Below, in pieces: positions 17,362-26,077 of a DNA stretch of 64,000 bases. Origin of the DNA: G963668345 sp965226215 (GTDB lineage: Bacteria; Acidobacteriota; Terriglobia; Bryobacterales; UBA6623). The notes under the pieces were generated by a model. That model saw only the letters and a program-made list of their open reading frames with translations, searched no databases and had not been told where the DNA came from. The DNA lies in contig CBDDCH010000002.1 of NCBI GenBank assembly GCA_965226215.1, forward strand, positions 4,216,001 to 4,280,000, written 5' to 3'. Position 1 is the first letter of the stretch, and every line of letters begins with the position of its first letter. The position numbers and the translations under genes are program-made.

Positions 17362-18377
17362 GCAGCGCGGACCTGCGCCCCGGCGAAAAACTCGTCCACC
17401 TTGGCGCACACCTGGTCTGGGGTCTTGGCGCGGTAGATTTCCTGGCGCAGCTGCGATCCGTTGCGAACACCGCGGGAAAAATGGCTGGCGAACTGCTTCA
17501 TCTTGCCGCAGACTTCGCCTGCGACGTTGTCGGGATTCTCCATCAACGCGCCATAGTAATCTCGGATCATCTCGTAGCGGTCTTGCTCCGTAGGCTGGTC
17601 GTAGCGGCCCGTGTGGAGATACTGCTTGATCTGGCGGAAAATCCAGGGGTTCGACGAAGCCGCACGCCCGATCATCACAGCGTCGCAGCCTGTCTGCTGA
17701 AACATGCGAACAGCGTCTTCCGGCGCAAACACATCGCCATTACCGATCACGGGAATCTTGACCGCCTGCTTGACTTCGCCGATCAGGCGCCAGTCCGCGT
17801 TGCCGGCGTACCCTTGCTCGCGGGTGCGCCCGTGCAACGCGACAGCTTGCAAACCGCAGTCCTCGGCTAAGCGCGCCATGTTAACGGCGACAATTTCTTT
17901 CTCGTTCCAGCCGGAGCGAAACTTGCACGTAAAGGGGATCTTGACGGCCGCCCGGACCTTGCGCAAGATCCTTGCAATCAGCGGCAGATCACGAAGCAGC
18001 CCCGACCCGCCGTTGCACTTGACGACCTTCTTTACCGGACAGCCGAAGTTCAAGTCGACGATGTCGAAACCATGATCCTCGACGACGCGAGCCGCCTCGG
18101 CCATCACATCGGGGTCGGAGCCGAACAGTTGCGCGGCGATCGGATGCTCGTCAGGCTCGTAGTGCAGGTAGCGGAAACTTCTGCGTCCCTGCTTTCCCCC
18201 CTGGACATGCCGCACCACCCCGTGCGAGCTTGTGAATTCGGTCATGATGAGCCCACAGCCGCCCAAGTTGCGGATAAATCGGCGGAAAACGGTGTCTGTC
18301 ACGCCCGCCATCGGCGCCAACACGACGGCGGGTCGGATCGCAACTCCACCGATTTGAAGCTTTTGCGGGACCGTCAC
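17358..18377 (-). CDS. dusB: tRNA-dihydrouridine synthase DusB
   Basis: An FMN enzyme that reduces specific uridines of the tRNA D-arm. In 339 residues it shows the TIM-barrel start VVLAPMAGVTDTVFRRF, the catalytic Cys in CPVKKVVKCNGGSGLL, the FMN-phosphate motif around VIGNGDVF and AVMIGRAASSNPWIF, and the C-terminal helical tRNA-binding domain. It is the first gene of a two-gene unit with rnhA. Confidence 0.95.
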   Translation of the reverse strand: MTVPQKLQIGGVAIRPAVVLAPMAGVTDTVFRRFIRNLGGCGLIMTEFTSSHGVVRHVQGGKQGRRSFRYLHYEPDEHPIAAQLFGSDPDVMAEAARVVEDHGFDIVDLNFGCPVKKVVKCNGGSGLLRDLPLIARILRKVRAAVKIPFTCKFRSGWNEKEIVAVNMARLAEDCGLQAVALHGRTREQGYAGNADWRLIGEVKQAVKIPVIGNGDVFAPEDAVRMFQQTGCDAVMIGRAASSNPWIFRQIKQYLHTGRYDQPTEQDRYEMIRDYYGALMENPDNVAGEVCGKMKQFASHFSRGVRNGSQLRQEIYRAKTPDQVCAKVDEFFAGAQVRAA

Positions 18378-18461
18378 AGGACCATTTTAACAGAGGGGGT
18401 GGAGCGGCCTTGTGAGTCTTGGGAGTGGAAGGGCTGTGGTTTGTTGGAGTTGGGGGACCCT

Positions 18462-18659
18462 CTATCCCTCATCCGTACCGATGAATGGGTTTTGTGTAGC
18501 GCGACCTGGGGCCTTTCCAGTGTCCGCGTCCTTCGGCTGCTCGGAATATCGGAAGCCTTGTAGCGCGGATCCGAGCCTTATCCAGATCCGCCGGCCGTTG
18601 ATGTAGTTCAGCGGGTGACTCTGCTTGAAGAGGATCGAAACAATGTTGGTGTCAAGCAA
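18462..18659 (-). pseudogene. Truncated PIN-domain (VapC-like) toxin remnant
   Basis: The first 20 or so residues, LLDTNIVSILFKQSHPLN, are the start of a VapC-type PIN ribonuclease with its first catalytic Asp. After them the frame enters repeat sequence (18503-18537) and ends without the later acidic residues, so the toxin is broken. An initiation codon is missing or is the TTG at 18659. It follows the antitoxin stop (about 18665-18667) with the spacing of a toxin-antitoxin operon. Confidence 0.65.
18503..18537 (+). repeat. Short repeat GACCTGGGGCC...CTTCGGC, copy 1
   Basis: A 35-bp word also present at 18752-18786, both preceded by TGTAGCGCG. A third partial TTGTAGCGCGGA copy lies at about 18557-18568. 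These words interrupt both genes of the toxin-antitoxin remnant. Confidence 0.75.
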
Positions 18660-18993
18660 GTAGCCTTAGTTTCGCCCACAGGCCTCCTTCGCCATTTCCA
18701 AGAAAGCGATAGCCTGCTCCCGGGTGACGGTGGGAAAAGCCTTGTAGCGCGGACCTGGGGCCTTTCCAGTGTCCGCGTCCTTCGGCCGCCTCCTTCGCCA
18801 TTTCCAAGAAGGCGATAGTCTGCTCGCGGGTCACACTAGGAAACGAGTTCAGGAACACATCGAGGCTGTCTCCAGCCTCCAAGTGGTCTAGCAGCGCCTG
18901 GACGGGTACCCTCGTCCCCTTGAACACCGGAGTACCGCTCAATACATGGGATGAGCGACTGACGACATGCGCGGCTGTTTTCGCGACGGACAC
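18652..18993 (-). pseudogene. DUF433-family antitoxin with internal duplication
   Basis: The N-terminal half has the DUF433 pattern (VLSGTPVFKGTRVPVQALLD, then HLEAGDSLDVFLNSFPSVTR), a small HTH-like family usually acting as the antitoxin of a PIN-type toxin. The 3' part is duplicated. The segment coding FPSVTREQTIAFLEMAKEA recurs in another frame as FPTVTREQAIAFLEMAKEAC followed by GRN and a stop at about 18665. Between the copies sits the 35-bp repeat 18752-18786 with short flanks. The present frame therefore reads through the repeat and ends in an aberrant tail. The toxin remnant follows directly. Confidence 0.75.
18752..18786 (+). repeat. Short repeat GACCTGGGGCC...CTTCGGC, copy 2
   Basis: Same orientation as the copy at 18503-18537. 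It lies between the two copies of the duplicated 3' segment of the DUF433 gene. Confidence 0.75.
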
Positions 18994-19184
18994 GGTCTCA
19001 TTCTACCTGGTATCCCTTTGGCACTGGACAGAGGGATGCCCGCCGTATTTACAGACGTCGAAAGGCTGCGTGAATCAGCTCGCGCTAAGACAAAAACCCG
19101 TAACGTCGCCGGTCCCCACACCCCACCCTTGCGGGCGCGGCTTCCATCTCTGTTTGTTTCCGCGGGAGGGATCTCCCCGGGATC

Positions 19185-19667
19185 CTACCCCTCTTCGCCC
19201 TCGTGGATGTGCTGGGAGAGATAGACGCCGATGCCCATTTCTTCGATCATGCCGAGCTGGGCTTCGAGCCAGTCGACATGCTCTTCTTCGTCGATGAGGA
19301 TCTTTTCGAATAGTTCGCGGGACGCATTGTCAGCGGCTTCGACGCTGGCTTTGACGGCGCGGTTCAGGCGTTTGACCGCCTCGAGCTCGAGCGCCAGGTC
19401 GTTCTCAAACTGCGCCTTGACATCGTGGCCGATCTGGAGAGGAAACAGGGCCGCCAGGTTGGGCAGAGAGTCCAGGAATAGGATGCGTTCGATCAGAGCT
19501 TCGGCGTGGCGCATCTCCTCGATGGCTTCCTTCTTGGTGTATTTGCCGAGGGTGTGGTATCCCCAGTTCTCGCACATCTCAGCATGCAAGAAATACTGAT
19601 TAATGGCGGTAAGCTCCGCTTTGAGCACGTCGTTCAGTAATTTGATGACCTTGGCATTGCCTTTCAT
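19185..19667 (-). CDS. bfr: Bacterioferritin
   Basis: A 24-subunit iron-storage shell with ferroxidase activity and inter-subunit haem. All six ferroxidase ligands fall at the canonical positions: Glu18, Glu51, His54, Glu94, Glu127 and His130. The haem-binding Met52 (EEMRHAE) is present too, so this is a true bacterioferritin rather than a haem-free ferritin. The 160-residue length is normal. No bfd ferredoxin gene is adjacent. Confidence 0.97.
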   Translation of the reverse strand: MKGNAKVIKLLNDVLKAELTAINQYFLHAEMCENWGYHTLGKYTKKEAIEEMRHAEALIERILFLDSLPNLAALFPLQIGHDVKAQFENDLALELEAVKRLNRAVKASVEAADNASRELFEKILIDEEEHVDWLEAQLGMIEEMGIGVYLSQHIHEGEEG

Positions 19668-19764
19668 GTTCGCCTCTCCACGAGTCTATCTTGTGTCTTT
19701 TGCCTCTAAGGAGCCCATTCTAGCTGATGGCTGGGTTCACGCGCCGCCGAGGTGGATCCGTTGC

Positions 19765-19874
19765 GGGTCTGTGAAAAAACCGGGGACTGTCCCAAGCGCC
19801 GTGCTGGGGCGAGACGTTTTGTCAATGACTCACGGGAGGCGCGGCGGACTGTCTCAAGGTTTTTTCACAGACCC
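19765..19874. repeat. MITE-like element C with perfect 17-bp inverted ends
   Basis: GGGTCTGTGAAAAAACC at 19765-19781 is exactly inverted at 19858-19874. The 110-bp element holds two internal near-copies of GGACTGTCCCAAG/GGACTGTCTCAAG. It lies between bfr and the epimerase gene and codes for nothing. Confidence 0.85.
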
Positions 19875-19953
19875 TGGCGCTCGCGGCCCCGTTTCGCGAG
19901 TCAGGAAGTGCCCGTTAGCAAAAGAATCCCCCGCCCTGGGCGTCACATCACGC

Positions 19954-20988
19954 TCACCCACCGTCCCCGTCGGTCAGAAACTTCTCTTCCCAAGAGAAAT
20001 CAGCCGCGGGACGGCCTTCCTGCCGCTGGTACCAGCCGAAGGTTTCCGCCAACCCGTCGCTGAAGGGCGTTGGTTCGAAGCCCAGCTCCTGTCGGGCTCG
20101 ATCGATCTTCTGGGTAATCGGAGGCATGTCGAAGTATTGCGCAAAGTAGAAGGGAGGCTCAAACACGCCGCCGCCCGAGGCCTCGATGCGCTCTCGGGGC
20201 ACGTGAACCAGCTTCGGATCCTTGCCGGCCGCCCGCGCGATCGCCTGGACGAGATCTAGCTGCGTAACGGGCCGATCGTTCGCAACGTTGTACGCTCGGC
20301 CGACCGCGGCATCTTTATCTGAAGCCAGAATCGCCGCGCGCGCTACGTCGTCGACATGGACGAACTGCATCAGGCGCGAGCCGTCGCCGGGGATGATGAT
20401 GGGGCGATCTGCAAGTAGCCGGTCCCAAAAGAATGCTTCTCGATAGAAAGGATTCTCCGGGCCGTAGATGTAGGGCGGGCGCAAGGTGGCCACGGGGATT
20501 CCCTGGTCTCGATGCAAACGGAACAGGGCGCGCTCGCTTTCCGCCTTATTGCGAACATAGAGTTCGGGATGGTCGGGCGGAGCGAGTGAGTCGTCCTCGT
20601 CGCGATCGAGGCCTTCGCCGTAGGCCGCAACGCTCGAGACGAAAACGTAGCGCTTCAAGCCTTCGGAGCATGCCATCGCCGCGGTGCTGACCTGTTCGGC
20701 CGTCGTACCTCGCTGCCAATCGTAGACGTTGTCGAAAACGAAGTCGAACTGCCGGCCGGCGAGAGCTTGGTGCATTCCGTCCACATCGTTGCGATCGCAG
20801 TGAATTTCCCCCACCTGACCGGCAAACGGATTGGTACGCCCGCGGTGGAGAATGGTAACCTCATCGCCACGGACCAGCAGTCTTCGAACGAGCGCACGCC
20901 CTATGAACAGCGTGCCTCCGATGACTAGTACACGGCTCAATGGCAATGCTCCACTCCGAGGTGCGTTGGTCGGATCTTCGCCGCTCAT
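19954..20988 (-). CDS. NAD-dependent epimerase/dehydratase family protein
   Basis: A 344-residue extended SDR. The Rossmann motif is VIGGTLFIGRAL, slightly unusual in having LF before IG. The catalytic region has SSVAAYGEG and YVRNKAESERALF (Tyr-x3-Lys), and substrate-side motifs include LRPPYIYGPENPF and FVHVDDVARAAI. The sequence resembles the RNA-binding/mRNA-stabilising-type and sugar-nucleotide epimerase subgroups, but I cannot assign a substrate. It stands alone, with repeats on both sides. Confidence 0.85.
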   Translation of the reverse strand: MSGEDPTNAPRSGALPLSRVLVIGGTLFIGRALVRRLLVRGDEVTILHRGRTNPFAGQVGEIHCDRNDVDGMHQALAGRQFDFVFDNVYDWQRGTTAEQVSTAAMACSEGLKRYVFVSSVAAYGEGLDRDEDDSLAPPDHPELYVRNKAESERALFRLHRDQGIPVATLRPPYIYGPENPFYREAFFWDRLLADRPIIIPGDGSRLMQFVHVDDVARAAILASDKDAAVGRAYNVANDRPVTQLDLVQAIARAAGKDPKLVHVPRERIEASGGGVFEPPFYFAQYFDMPPITQKIDRARQELGFEPTPFSDGLAETFGWYQRQEGRPAADFSWEEKFLTDGDGG

Positions 20989-21274
20989 CCGATGCTACAC
21001 GCGGTTGAGTTCATCGGCCGCGCGGGCGGCTTGTATCTCCCCGGGCCGGCGGGATCGCCGATCCCTACTACCGTAGCGCGTGACGAGTCAAAGTAGGGAC
21101 AAGCGATCTCGCTTGTCCTTGTCCTAGCCGCCGCGGGCGGCTCGTTGTCCATGGGAGCGGCACCCACGGGCGGCCTGCATTCCCCGGACCGGCAAGATTG
21201 CCGGTCCCTACTCTGTTTGACACAAGGGCGCGGCAAAGGGCCCGGGACGTCCCTTTGATAGACTCTAAGCACTG
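20989..21274. repeat. Intergenic palindromes and a diverged pair of repeats
   Basis: Two related segments, 21018-21070 and 21165-21219, share GGGCGGC, CCCCGG(G/A)CCGGC and GATCCCTACT-type words. Between them is a near-perfect palindrome at 21097-21118 (GGACAAGCGATCTCGCTTGT plus CC). No gene is visible. This lies between divergently oriented genes, so it also holds their promoters. Confidence 0.6.
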
Positions 21275-22924
21275 GTGTTGAACCCATCGCGCCGAGCAGC
21301 ACCTCTTGCCTGTGCGCTTCTCGCGTATGCCTTGCCGCTGGTTTTCCACGCCCAACCGGCTGCGGCACAAAGACCGAATCTGGTCGTTCTAGTCGTAGCC
21401 GAGCAGTTCCGGGCGGACTACCTCGACCTCTACGAGCCTGAGTTTTCCAGTCAGGGCCTGGGTCGCCTACTCACCCAGGGTGCCGTCTTCCGGCGCTGCC
21501 GCTACGATCACCTAACGACGCTGGCCGCGCCGGGGGCCGCGATTCTGGCTACGGGGGCTTATCCGGAGTTGAACGGGATCGTCGGCAACCGCTGGTACGA
21601 CCGTGGGAAAGAGCAGCTAGTGGGAGCCGTCGAGGAGAGCCTAAGCTATTCGGCACAAGGTGACCCAAACGAGCCCGCCATCTCTCCTGATCAGTTGATG
21701 GGATCGACCTTTGCTGACGAGCTGCGGTTAGCGACCGAAGGGCGCGCCCGCGTGGTCGCGGTGTCCGATAGCCCGGCGCCGGCGGTGCTGCTCGCAGGCC
21801 GGCGTCCACTCGGATGCTTCTGGATGAATCGAGCGGGGAACTTCACGACGTCGAGGTACTACTCCCCCTCCGTACCGGAATGGGTGGGACGGTTCAACCA
21901 AGAACACCCGCCTCTACGCCTTCTGGGCAGCCCCTGGATGGCGCTAAGCGCCAGCGCCTCGGCTCCACCCCTGCGGATACTTGGAAGTCCCGAACAGAGG
22001 GATCTTGAGAGCTTTCTCTTGCTGTACCGAGCCTCCCCTTTCGCCATCGACGAAACCTTTGCGTTCGCCACGCAAGCCGTAGAAGCGGAAGGGCTCGGTC
22101 AGGGGAGCCATTCGGACCTATTGATCGTCAACCTAAGTGCGACGGCTCGTTTGGGCCTCGAGACCGGGGCGTACTCGCCGCTCATGCGCGACCTGCTGCT
22201 GCGGCTCGATCGATCGCTGGGGGATTTCCTCGACTCGCTCGACGAAAGTATCGGCTTGGACAACGTCGCAGTCGTGTTCACCGCCACACACGGAGTTCCA
22301 CCGCTCCCAAGCCATGCTCGCAAACTCGGTTTGAAGGTCGGCCGCGTCTCTGGGGAAGACGTCGTCGAGGCGATGAATGCCGCGCTGTCCGAGCGTTTTG
22401 GCCCGCGGGCGTCAGTCGCGAAGTATGTCTATCCGTTCGTGTATCTCAATGACGAGATCCACGCGCCGGCGCAACCCAACCGCCGTGAGATGATCGCCGT
22501 CGCGGGCGAGGCAGCGGCTCAACTGGAAGGCGTGGCCGGCTATTACGCGCCGGATCAGTCCTCAGCTCCCTCCGCCACCCTGTCCAGGCTGCGCAGAAGC
22601 TGGTACGCGCCAAGATCGGGCGATTTCATACTGATCTATGAACCGTACTACGTCGAAGACTATAGCCGCGGGCGGGGGACGGCATCAGGTTCCTACTATC
22701 GCTACGACACCGATGTCCCGCTGATTTTTCTGGGCCGCCGATTCAAAGCCGGCCGCTTCGACCAGGACGTGGAGGCAACGTCGGTGGCGCCGACGATCGC
22801 GGCTGTCCTGGACATAGCAGCTCCCAGCTTGGCAACGGGGAAGGTCCTTTCAGAAGCGTTGGCGCCTCCGCCGGAAAATTCCGCGCCCGAAATAGACGTC
22901 ATCGGCCCGCCCGAGCCCAAGTAA
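21275..22924 (+). CDS. Alkaline-phosphatase-superfamily protein, probable pseudoenzyme
   Basis: A 549-residue protein with an N-terminal signal peptide (cleavage near AAAQ, residue 32) and the overall sequence of the PafA/nucleotide-pyrophosphatase-like branch: RADYLD, GRLLTQGAVF, TGAYPELNGIVGNRWYD, LLRLDRSLGDFLDSLDE and a C-terminal YDT-VPLIFLG segment. The positions that normally bind zinc or act as nucleophile all appear changed. The first metal Asp is Ala42, the nucleophilic Thr of the TAPGH motif is Ala84, the D-x3-H pair is Ala291/Leu295, the DH of the ADHG motif is Thr338-His339, and the His of THVPL is Asp480. The frame is intact, so a non-catalytic periplasmic role is likely. It reads 4 bp into pyrD. 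Confidence 0.8.
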   Translation: MLNPSRRAAPLACALLAYALPLVFHAQPAAAQRPNLVVLVVAEQFRADYLDLYEPEFSSQGLGRLLTQGAVFRRCRYDHLTTLAAPGAAILATGAYPELNGIVGNRWYDRGKEQLVGAVEESLSYSAQGDPNEPAISPDQLMGSTFADELRLATEGRARVVAVSDSPAPAVLLAGRRPLGCFWMNRAGNFTTSRYYSPSVPEWVGRFNQEHPPLRLLGSPWMALSASASAPPLRILGSPEQRDLESFLLLYRASPFAIDETFAFATQAVEAEGLGQGSHSDLLIVNLSATARLGLETGAYSPLMRDLLLRLDRSLGDFLDSLDESIGLDNVAVVFTATHGVPPLPSHARKLGLKVGRVSGEDVVEAMNAALSERFGPRASVAKYVYPFVYLNDEIHAPAQPNRREMIAVAGEAAAQLEGVAGYYAPDQSSAPSATLSRLRRSWYAPRSGDFILIYEPYYVEDYSRGRGTASGSYYRYDTDVPLIFLGRRFKAGRFDQDVEATSVAPTIAAVLDIAAPSLATGKVLSEALAPPPENSAPEIDVIGPPEPK

Positions 22925-22928
22925 CACC

Positions 22929-23849
22929 GTGCCAAACCTCGAGACGGAATTCTGCGGCCTACATCTCAAGAACCCGGTCATTGCTTCAAGCGGCACGTTT
23001 GGATACGGACTCGAGTTCGAAAAGATTGTCGATCTGAATTCCCTGGGGGGCTTTGTCGTAAAGGGTCTCTCGCGCCAGCCTATCGAGGGTAACCCTCCGC
23101 CGCGGCTGGTGGAAACCGCCTCCGGCATGTTGAATTCCATCGGCCTGCAGAACGTCGGGGTGCGAGCCTTTGTCGCGGAAAAGCTGCCCAAGCTGGCCAA
23201 GCTCGACACTGCCGTATTCGCGAACGTCTTCGGGTATCAGCCCGAGGACTACGTGGAGGTGATCCGTATTCTCGAAGACGCCGACGGGCTGGCCGGCTAC
23301 GAACTCAACGTTTCCTGCCCGAATACGAAACATGGTGGCATGGAGTTCGCCTCCGACGCCTCGTTGCTCTCGGACGTCGTTGGCATGGCCAAAAAGGCGG
23401 CCGAACGGCGGCCGCTGATCGTCAAGCTTTCACCGAACGTGACTGACATTGCACTCATGGCCCGTTCGGCGGAGGAAGCCGGCGCGGACGCCATCTCGCT
23501 CGTCAATACCTTTGTTGGGCTGGCGATCGACCTCCGCACGCGGCGGCCCATTCTCGGGGCCAGCTTCGGCGGCCTCTCAGGGCCGGCCATCAAACCGATC
23601 GCTCTGCGGATGGTCTACCAGGTCTCGCAGGCGGTTACGATCCCCGTGATCGGCATGGGCGGCATCGCGAACGGCGAAGACGTCGCCGAGTTCCTTATTT
23701 GCGGCGCCGTGGCCACGCAGGTGGGGACCGCGACTTTCTGGGATCCTCGATCGCCCGTTCGCCTGGTCGAGGAGTTCCGCCGCTTCCTCGAAAAGGAGAA
23801 GATCGCCTCAGCGGCCGAGCTGTTGGGAACGCTGCGGCGGGAAGAGTAA
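22929..23849 (+). CDS. pyrD: Dihydroorotate dehydrogenase, class 1B catalytic subunit
   Basis: Oxidises dihydroorotate to orotate in pyrimidine synthesis. The 306-residue FMN TIM barrel starts with GTG and shows NPVIASSGTFGYG, the substrate segment MLNSIGLQNVG, and NVSCPNTKHGG with the catalytic Cys130 of the class 1B enzymes. GMGGIANGEDVAEFL and the phosphate-binding VGTATFWDP follow. Class 1B normally works with a PyrK iron-sulfur/FAD subunit, which is not adjacent. The gene begins 4 bp after the AlkP-like gene, so both are probably co-transcribed. Confidence 0.95.
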   Translation: MPNLETEFCGLHLKNPVIASSGTFGYGLEFEKIVDLNSLGGFVVKGLSRQPIEGNPPPRLVETASGMLNSIGLQNVGVRAFVAEKLPKLAKLDTAVFANVFGYQPEDYVEVIRILEDADGLAGYELNVSCPNTKHGGMEFASDASLLSDVVGMAKKAAERRPLIVKLSPNVTDIALMARSAEEAGADAISLVNTFVGLAIDLRTRRPILGASFGGLSGPAIKPIALRMVYQVSQAVTIPVIGMGGIANGEDVAEFLICGAVATQVGTATFWDPRSPVRLVEEFRRFLEKEKIASAAELLGTLRREE

Positions 23850-24276
23850 GGAGGGTGACTCGAAGCTGTGAAGAACGCTCACGACGGTCACCCACGCTGC
23901 TGCGGGAATATGACTGTGACAACCCTAGTGCAGTACGCCGGGTAGATTGCACCTTATCCAGAAGTGCCCGAATCTGGCTGTTTCACGCCCATAGGAGGGT
24001 TTGCTGTTTCAGATGATGAGATCTAGATCAGATCTACATGAAGGGACGGTTACAAGCCGCGTTCACGCGGCTTTGTCTTCTTAGGCCAGCCGTTTTACGG
24101 CTGGTAGGCCGCGCCGCTCAAGGTTGGTCAGCCCGTTTCAACGGGCTTCCCTCTCCACAACGGAAATCTATAAGTTGCGGTATTATTGGCGGACCACCTT
24201 AGCACCTGCGGCTTGTGACAGCCCCCAGTATTCCCCATCCATAGCTCCCCGTTGAGTTTTGCACCCAACCCGAGGC
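23850..24276. repeat. Intergenic region with three consecutive short hairpins
   Basis: 427 bp without a gene. Three independent palindromes follow one another: AAGCCGCGTTCACGCGGCTT (24054-24073), CCAGCCGTTTTACGGCTGG (24086-24104) and AGCCCGTTTCAACGGGCT (24130-24147). All have the form GCC-(C/G)G-TTYA-CG-GGC, so they look like units of one repeat family rather than terminators; only the first is followed by a few T. A further palindromic GAGATCTAGATCAGATCT stretch lies at about 24019-24036. Confidence 0.75.
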
Positions 24277-24687
24277 TCACTCCACGTTTGCGACTGACAA
24301 TCCCCGGCGGGCCATCTCTTCGTCGACCCGGCTATGGTGCTCCGACCTGGCCAACGAATCACTTTTTTTCCAGTTGAATCCGTCTTGCCGGGAAATGAGA
24401 GTGCTGACCCAGGCACGGGTGAACTCGTAGACGCCGTCGTTGTCCCAGCCGTTGAGGACTTCGGCCAGAATCTTGATCGCCGGGACCTCAAAGGGCCTTA
24501 GCCTCTCCAAATAGTTGTCACAGCGGAATTCATGAATCAGTTGGATGAGGGCGTCGATTTGCTCTCGCGACAGCCCGCGCACGACATCGGCGAAAAACGA
24601 CACCGCGCGGCGCTGGTCGGTCGAAAGTGGCAGCCGACCTCCCTCGATGACCCCGAAATCGCTGGCTCTTCTGACTTCTGCTCCCAT
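24277..24687 (-). CDS. Hypothetical protein
   Basis: 136 residues, soluble and probably all-helical, with no signal peptide or membrane segment. Acidic and aromatic residues dominate the middle (LIHEFRCDNYLERLRPFEVP, then KILAEVLNGWDNDGVYEFTR). I do not recognise the family. The frame is well closed and has normal composition, and it sits divergently from the aminotransferase gene with about 285 bp between the starts. Its call as a gene rests on frame and context only. Confidence 0.55.
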   Translation of the reverse strand: MGAEVRRASDFGVIEGGRLPLSTDQRRAVSFFADVVRGLSREQIDALIQLIHEFRCDNYLERLRPFEVPAIKILAEVLNGWDNDGVYEFTRAWVSTLISRQDGFNWKKSDSLARSEHHSRVDEEMARRGLSVANVE

Positions 24688-24972
24688 ATCTCCCTCCGAG
24701 CTCTTTATCGACCGGACTGGAGCGAAACTTTATAGGGCTTATTCCTCAGCTCAGTACCGGGCGACGAGTACACACGGCGTGGCGCTAGGAAAAGAGATTG
24801 TGTGCTGCGCCCGCGGCTGAAAGTAGTTTTGCCGACCGACCCTCGGGCAGTATGAACAGACATTGAATGTCGGAGGCCGGGGGTGTACAATCGCGCTGAC
24901 GGAAAACATAACTTTTTTGTGAACAGAGACTATCGCCAGGACCAACGCGCAGCGGTCTCCCTAGGTTTCGAA

Positions 24973-25914
24973 ATGACCAAAAGACAAGGAATTGCCTTCA
25001 TTGACGGCAACTACATCAGAACAGAGGACGCCAAGATCTCCGTGTTCGACTTGGGCTTCGAGCGCAGCGACGTGGTGTATGACGTAATCTCGACCTGGAA
25101 GGGTCTTTTCTTTCGTCTGGACGACCACCTCGATCGCTTCCTGCGCTCCGCCGGAGGGTTCCGCCTTTCCTGCCCCTACAACAGGGATGAAATCAAGTAC
25201 ATTCTGGCGGAGTGCACATCACGAGCAGGGCTGCGGGACGCGTACGTGAAAATGGTGCTCACCGCCGGCCACTACACCGGACCCGAGCGGCTCGACTATC
25301 GCGCCACCACGCCCGCCTTTTTTGCCTTCGCGATTCCTTACCTCTGGATCGCGAACCCCGAAAAACAGAAGATCGGCCTCAGTGTTCACATTGCTTCCAC
25401 ACGCCGCATCCCCGACATATGCGTGGACGCAAGCTACAAGAACTATCACTGGGGCGACTTGACCCGAGCGCAGAACGAAGCGCGGGATGCCGGGGCCGAC
25501 ATCGCCGTCCTATGCGGCATCACTGGAAAGCTGGCCGAGGCTCCGGGAAGCAACATCTTTGTCTGGAAAGGCGGAAAGCTCTTCACCCCGGCGACCAACT
25601 GCCTGCGCGGGATTACACGGCTGGCGGTCTTCGACCTGGCGAAACTTATGGGGGTCGAACTTGAAACCGGCGATTATCCGCCCGCTGTGCTGCGGGAAGC
25701 CGACGAAGCCTTCCTGTCTTCGACGGCGGGCGGCATCATGCCGGTGACCCGGGTTGACGGCAAACCGCTTGGCGATGGGAAGCCCGGCCGGCGCACGATG
25801 GAGCTGCGGGATCTCTACTGGTCGAAGCGCGAGGCCGGATGGCTAGGCACGTCGATCGCGGATCTGTTGAGGCCGGAGCCTACCGCGTCCGGTCGCGAGC
25901 GAGTCACTCACTGA
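24973..25914 (+). CDS. Class IV PLP aminotransferase (BCAT/DAAT/ADCL-like)
   Basis: About 313 residues in the fold-type IV pattern: GIAFIDGNYIRTEDAKISVF, an FERSDVVYDVI segment, R-LDDHLDRFLRSA, the Schiff-base lysine region DASYKNYHWGDLTRAQNEA, and the cofactor-phosphate motif EAPGSNIFVWK with LRGITR. The family includes branched-chain and D-amino-acid transaminases and aminodeoxychorismate lyase, and I cannot choose among these. I prefer the ATG at 24973 (MTKRQGIAF); an upstream ATG at 24883 adds 30 unusual residues. No amino-acid biosynthesis genes are adjacent. Confidence 0.88.
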   Translation: MTKRQGIAFIDGNYIRTEDAKISVFDLGFERSDVVYDVISTWKGLFFRLDDHLDRFLRSAGGFRLSCPYNRDEIKYILAECTSRAGLRDAYVKMVLTAGHYTGPERLDYRATTPAFFAFAIPYLWIANPEKQKIGLSVHIASTRRIPDICVDASYKNYHWGDLTRAQNEARDAGADIAVLCGITGKLAEAPGSNIFVWKGGKLFTPATNCLRGITRLAVFDLAKLMGVELETGDYPPAVLREADEAFLSSTAGGIMPVTRVDGKPLGDGKPGRRTMELRDLYWSKREAGWLGTSIADLLRPEPTASGRERVTH

Positions 25915-26017
25915 GACGCGAAAAAGAGCCAACCTGAAGACTTGGGGAACCTCGACCGGACCACGCTTCCAAGCACCACCACACCACAAGGATGGATAAT
26001 GAAAAGCGCTGTGTATC

Positions 26018-26039
26018 ACTTCTACCACAGGCTGCTAGG
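26018..26039 (+). repeat. Remnant right end of element B
   Basis: CACTTCTACCACAGGCTGCT plus AG matches the right terminus of the element at 30524-30686, with one mismatch in the terminal repeat. It is a solo end just upstream of the sugar transferase gene. Confidence 0.6.
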
Positions 26040-26077
26040 AAGTAGAATCCTTTTTAGAAGGAGGCGTCGCAGGGCCC

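Noticed and set aside
24054..24147. CRISPR array
   Set aside because: The three short palindromes differ from each other and have no regular repeat-spacer structure.
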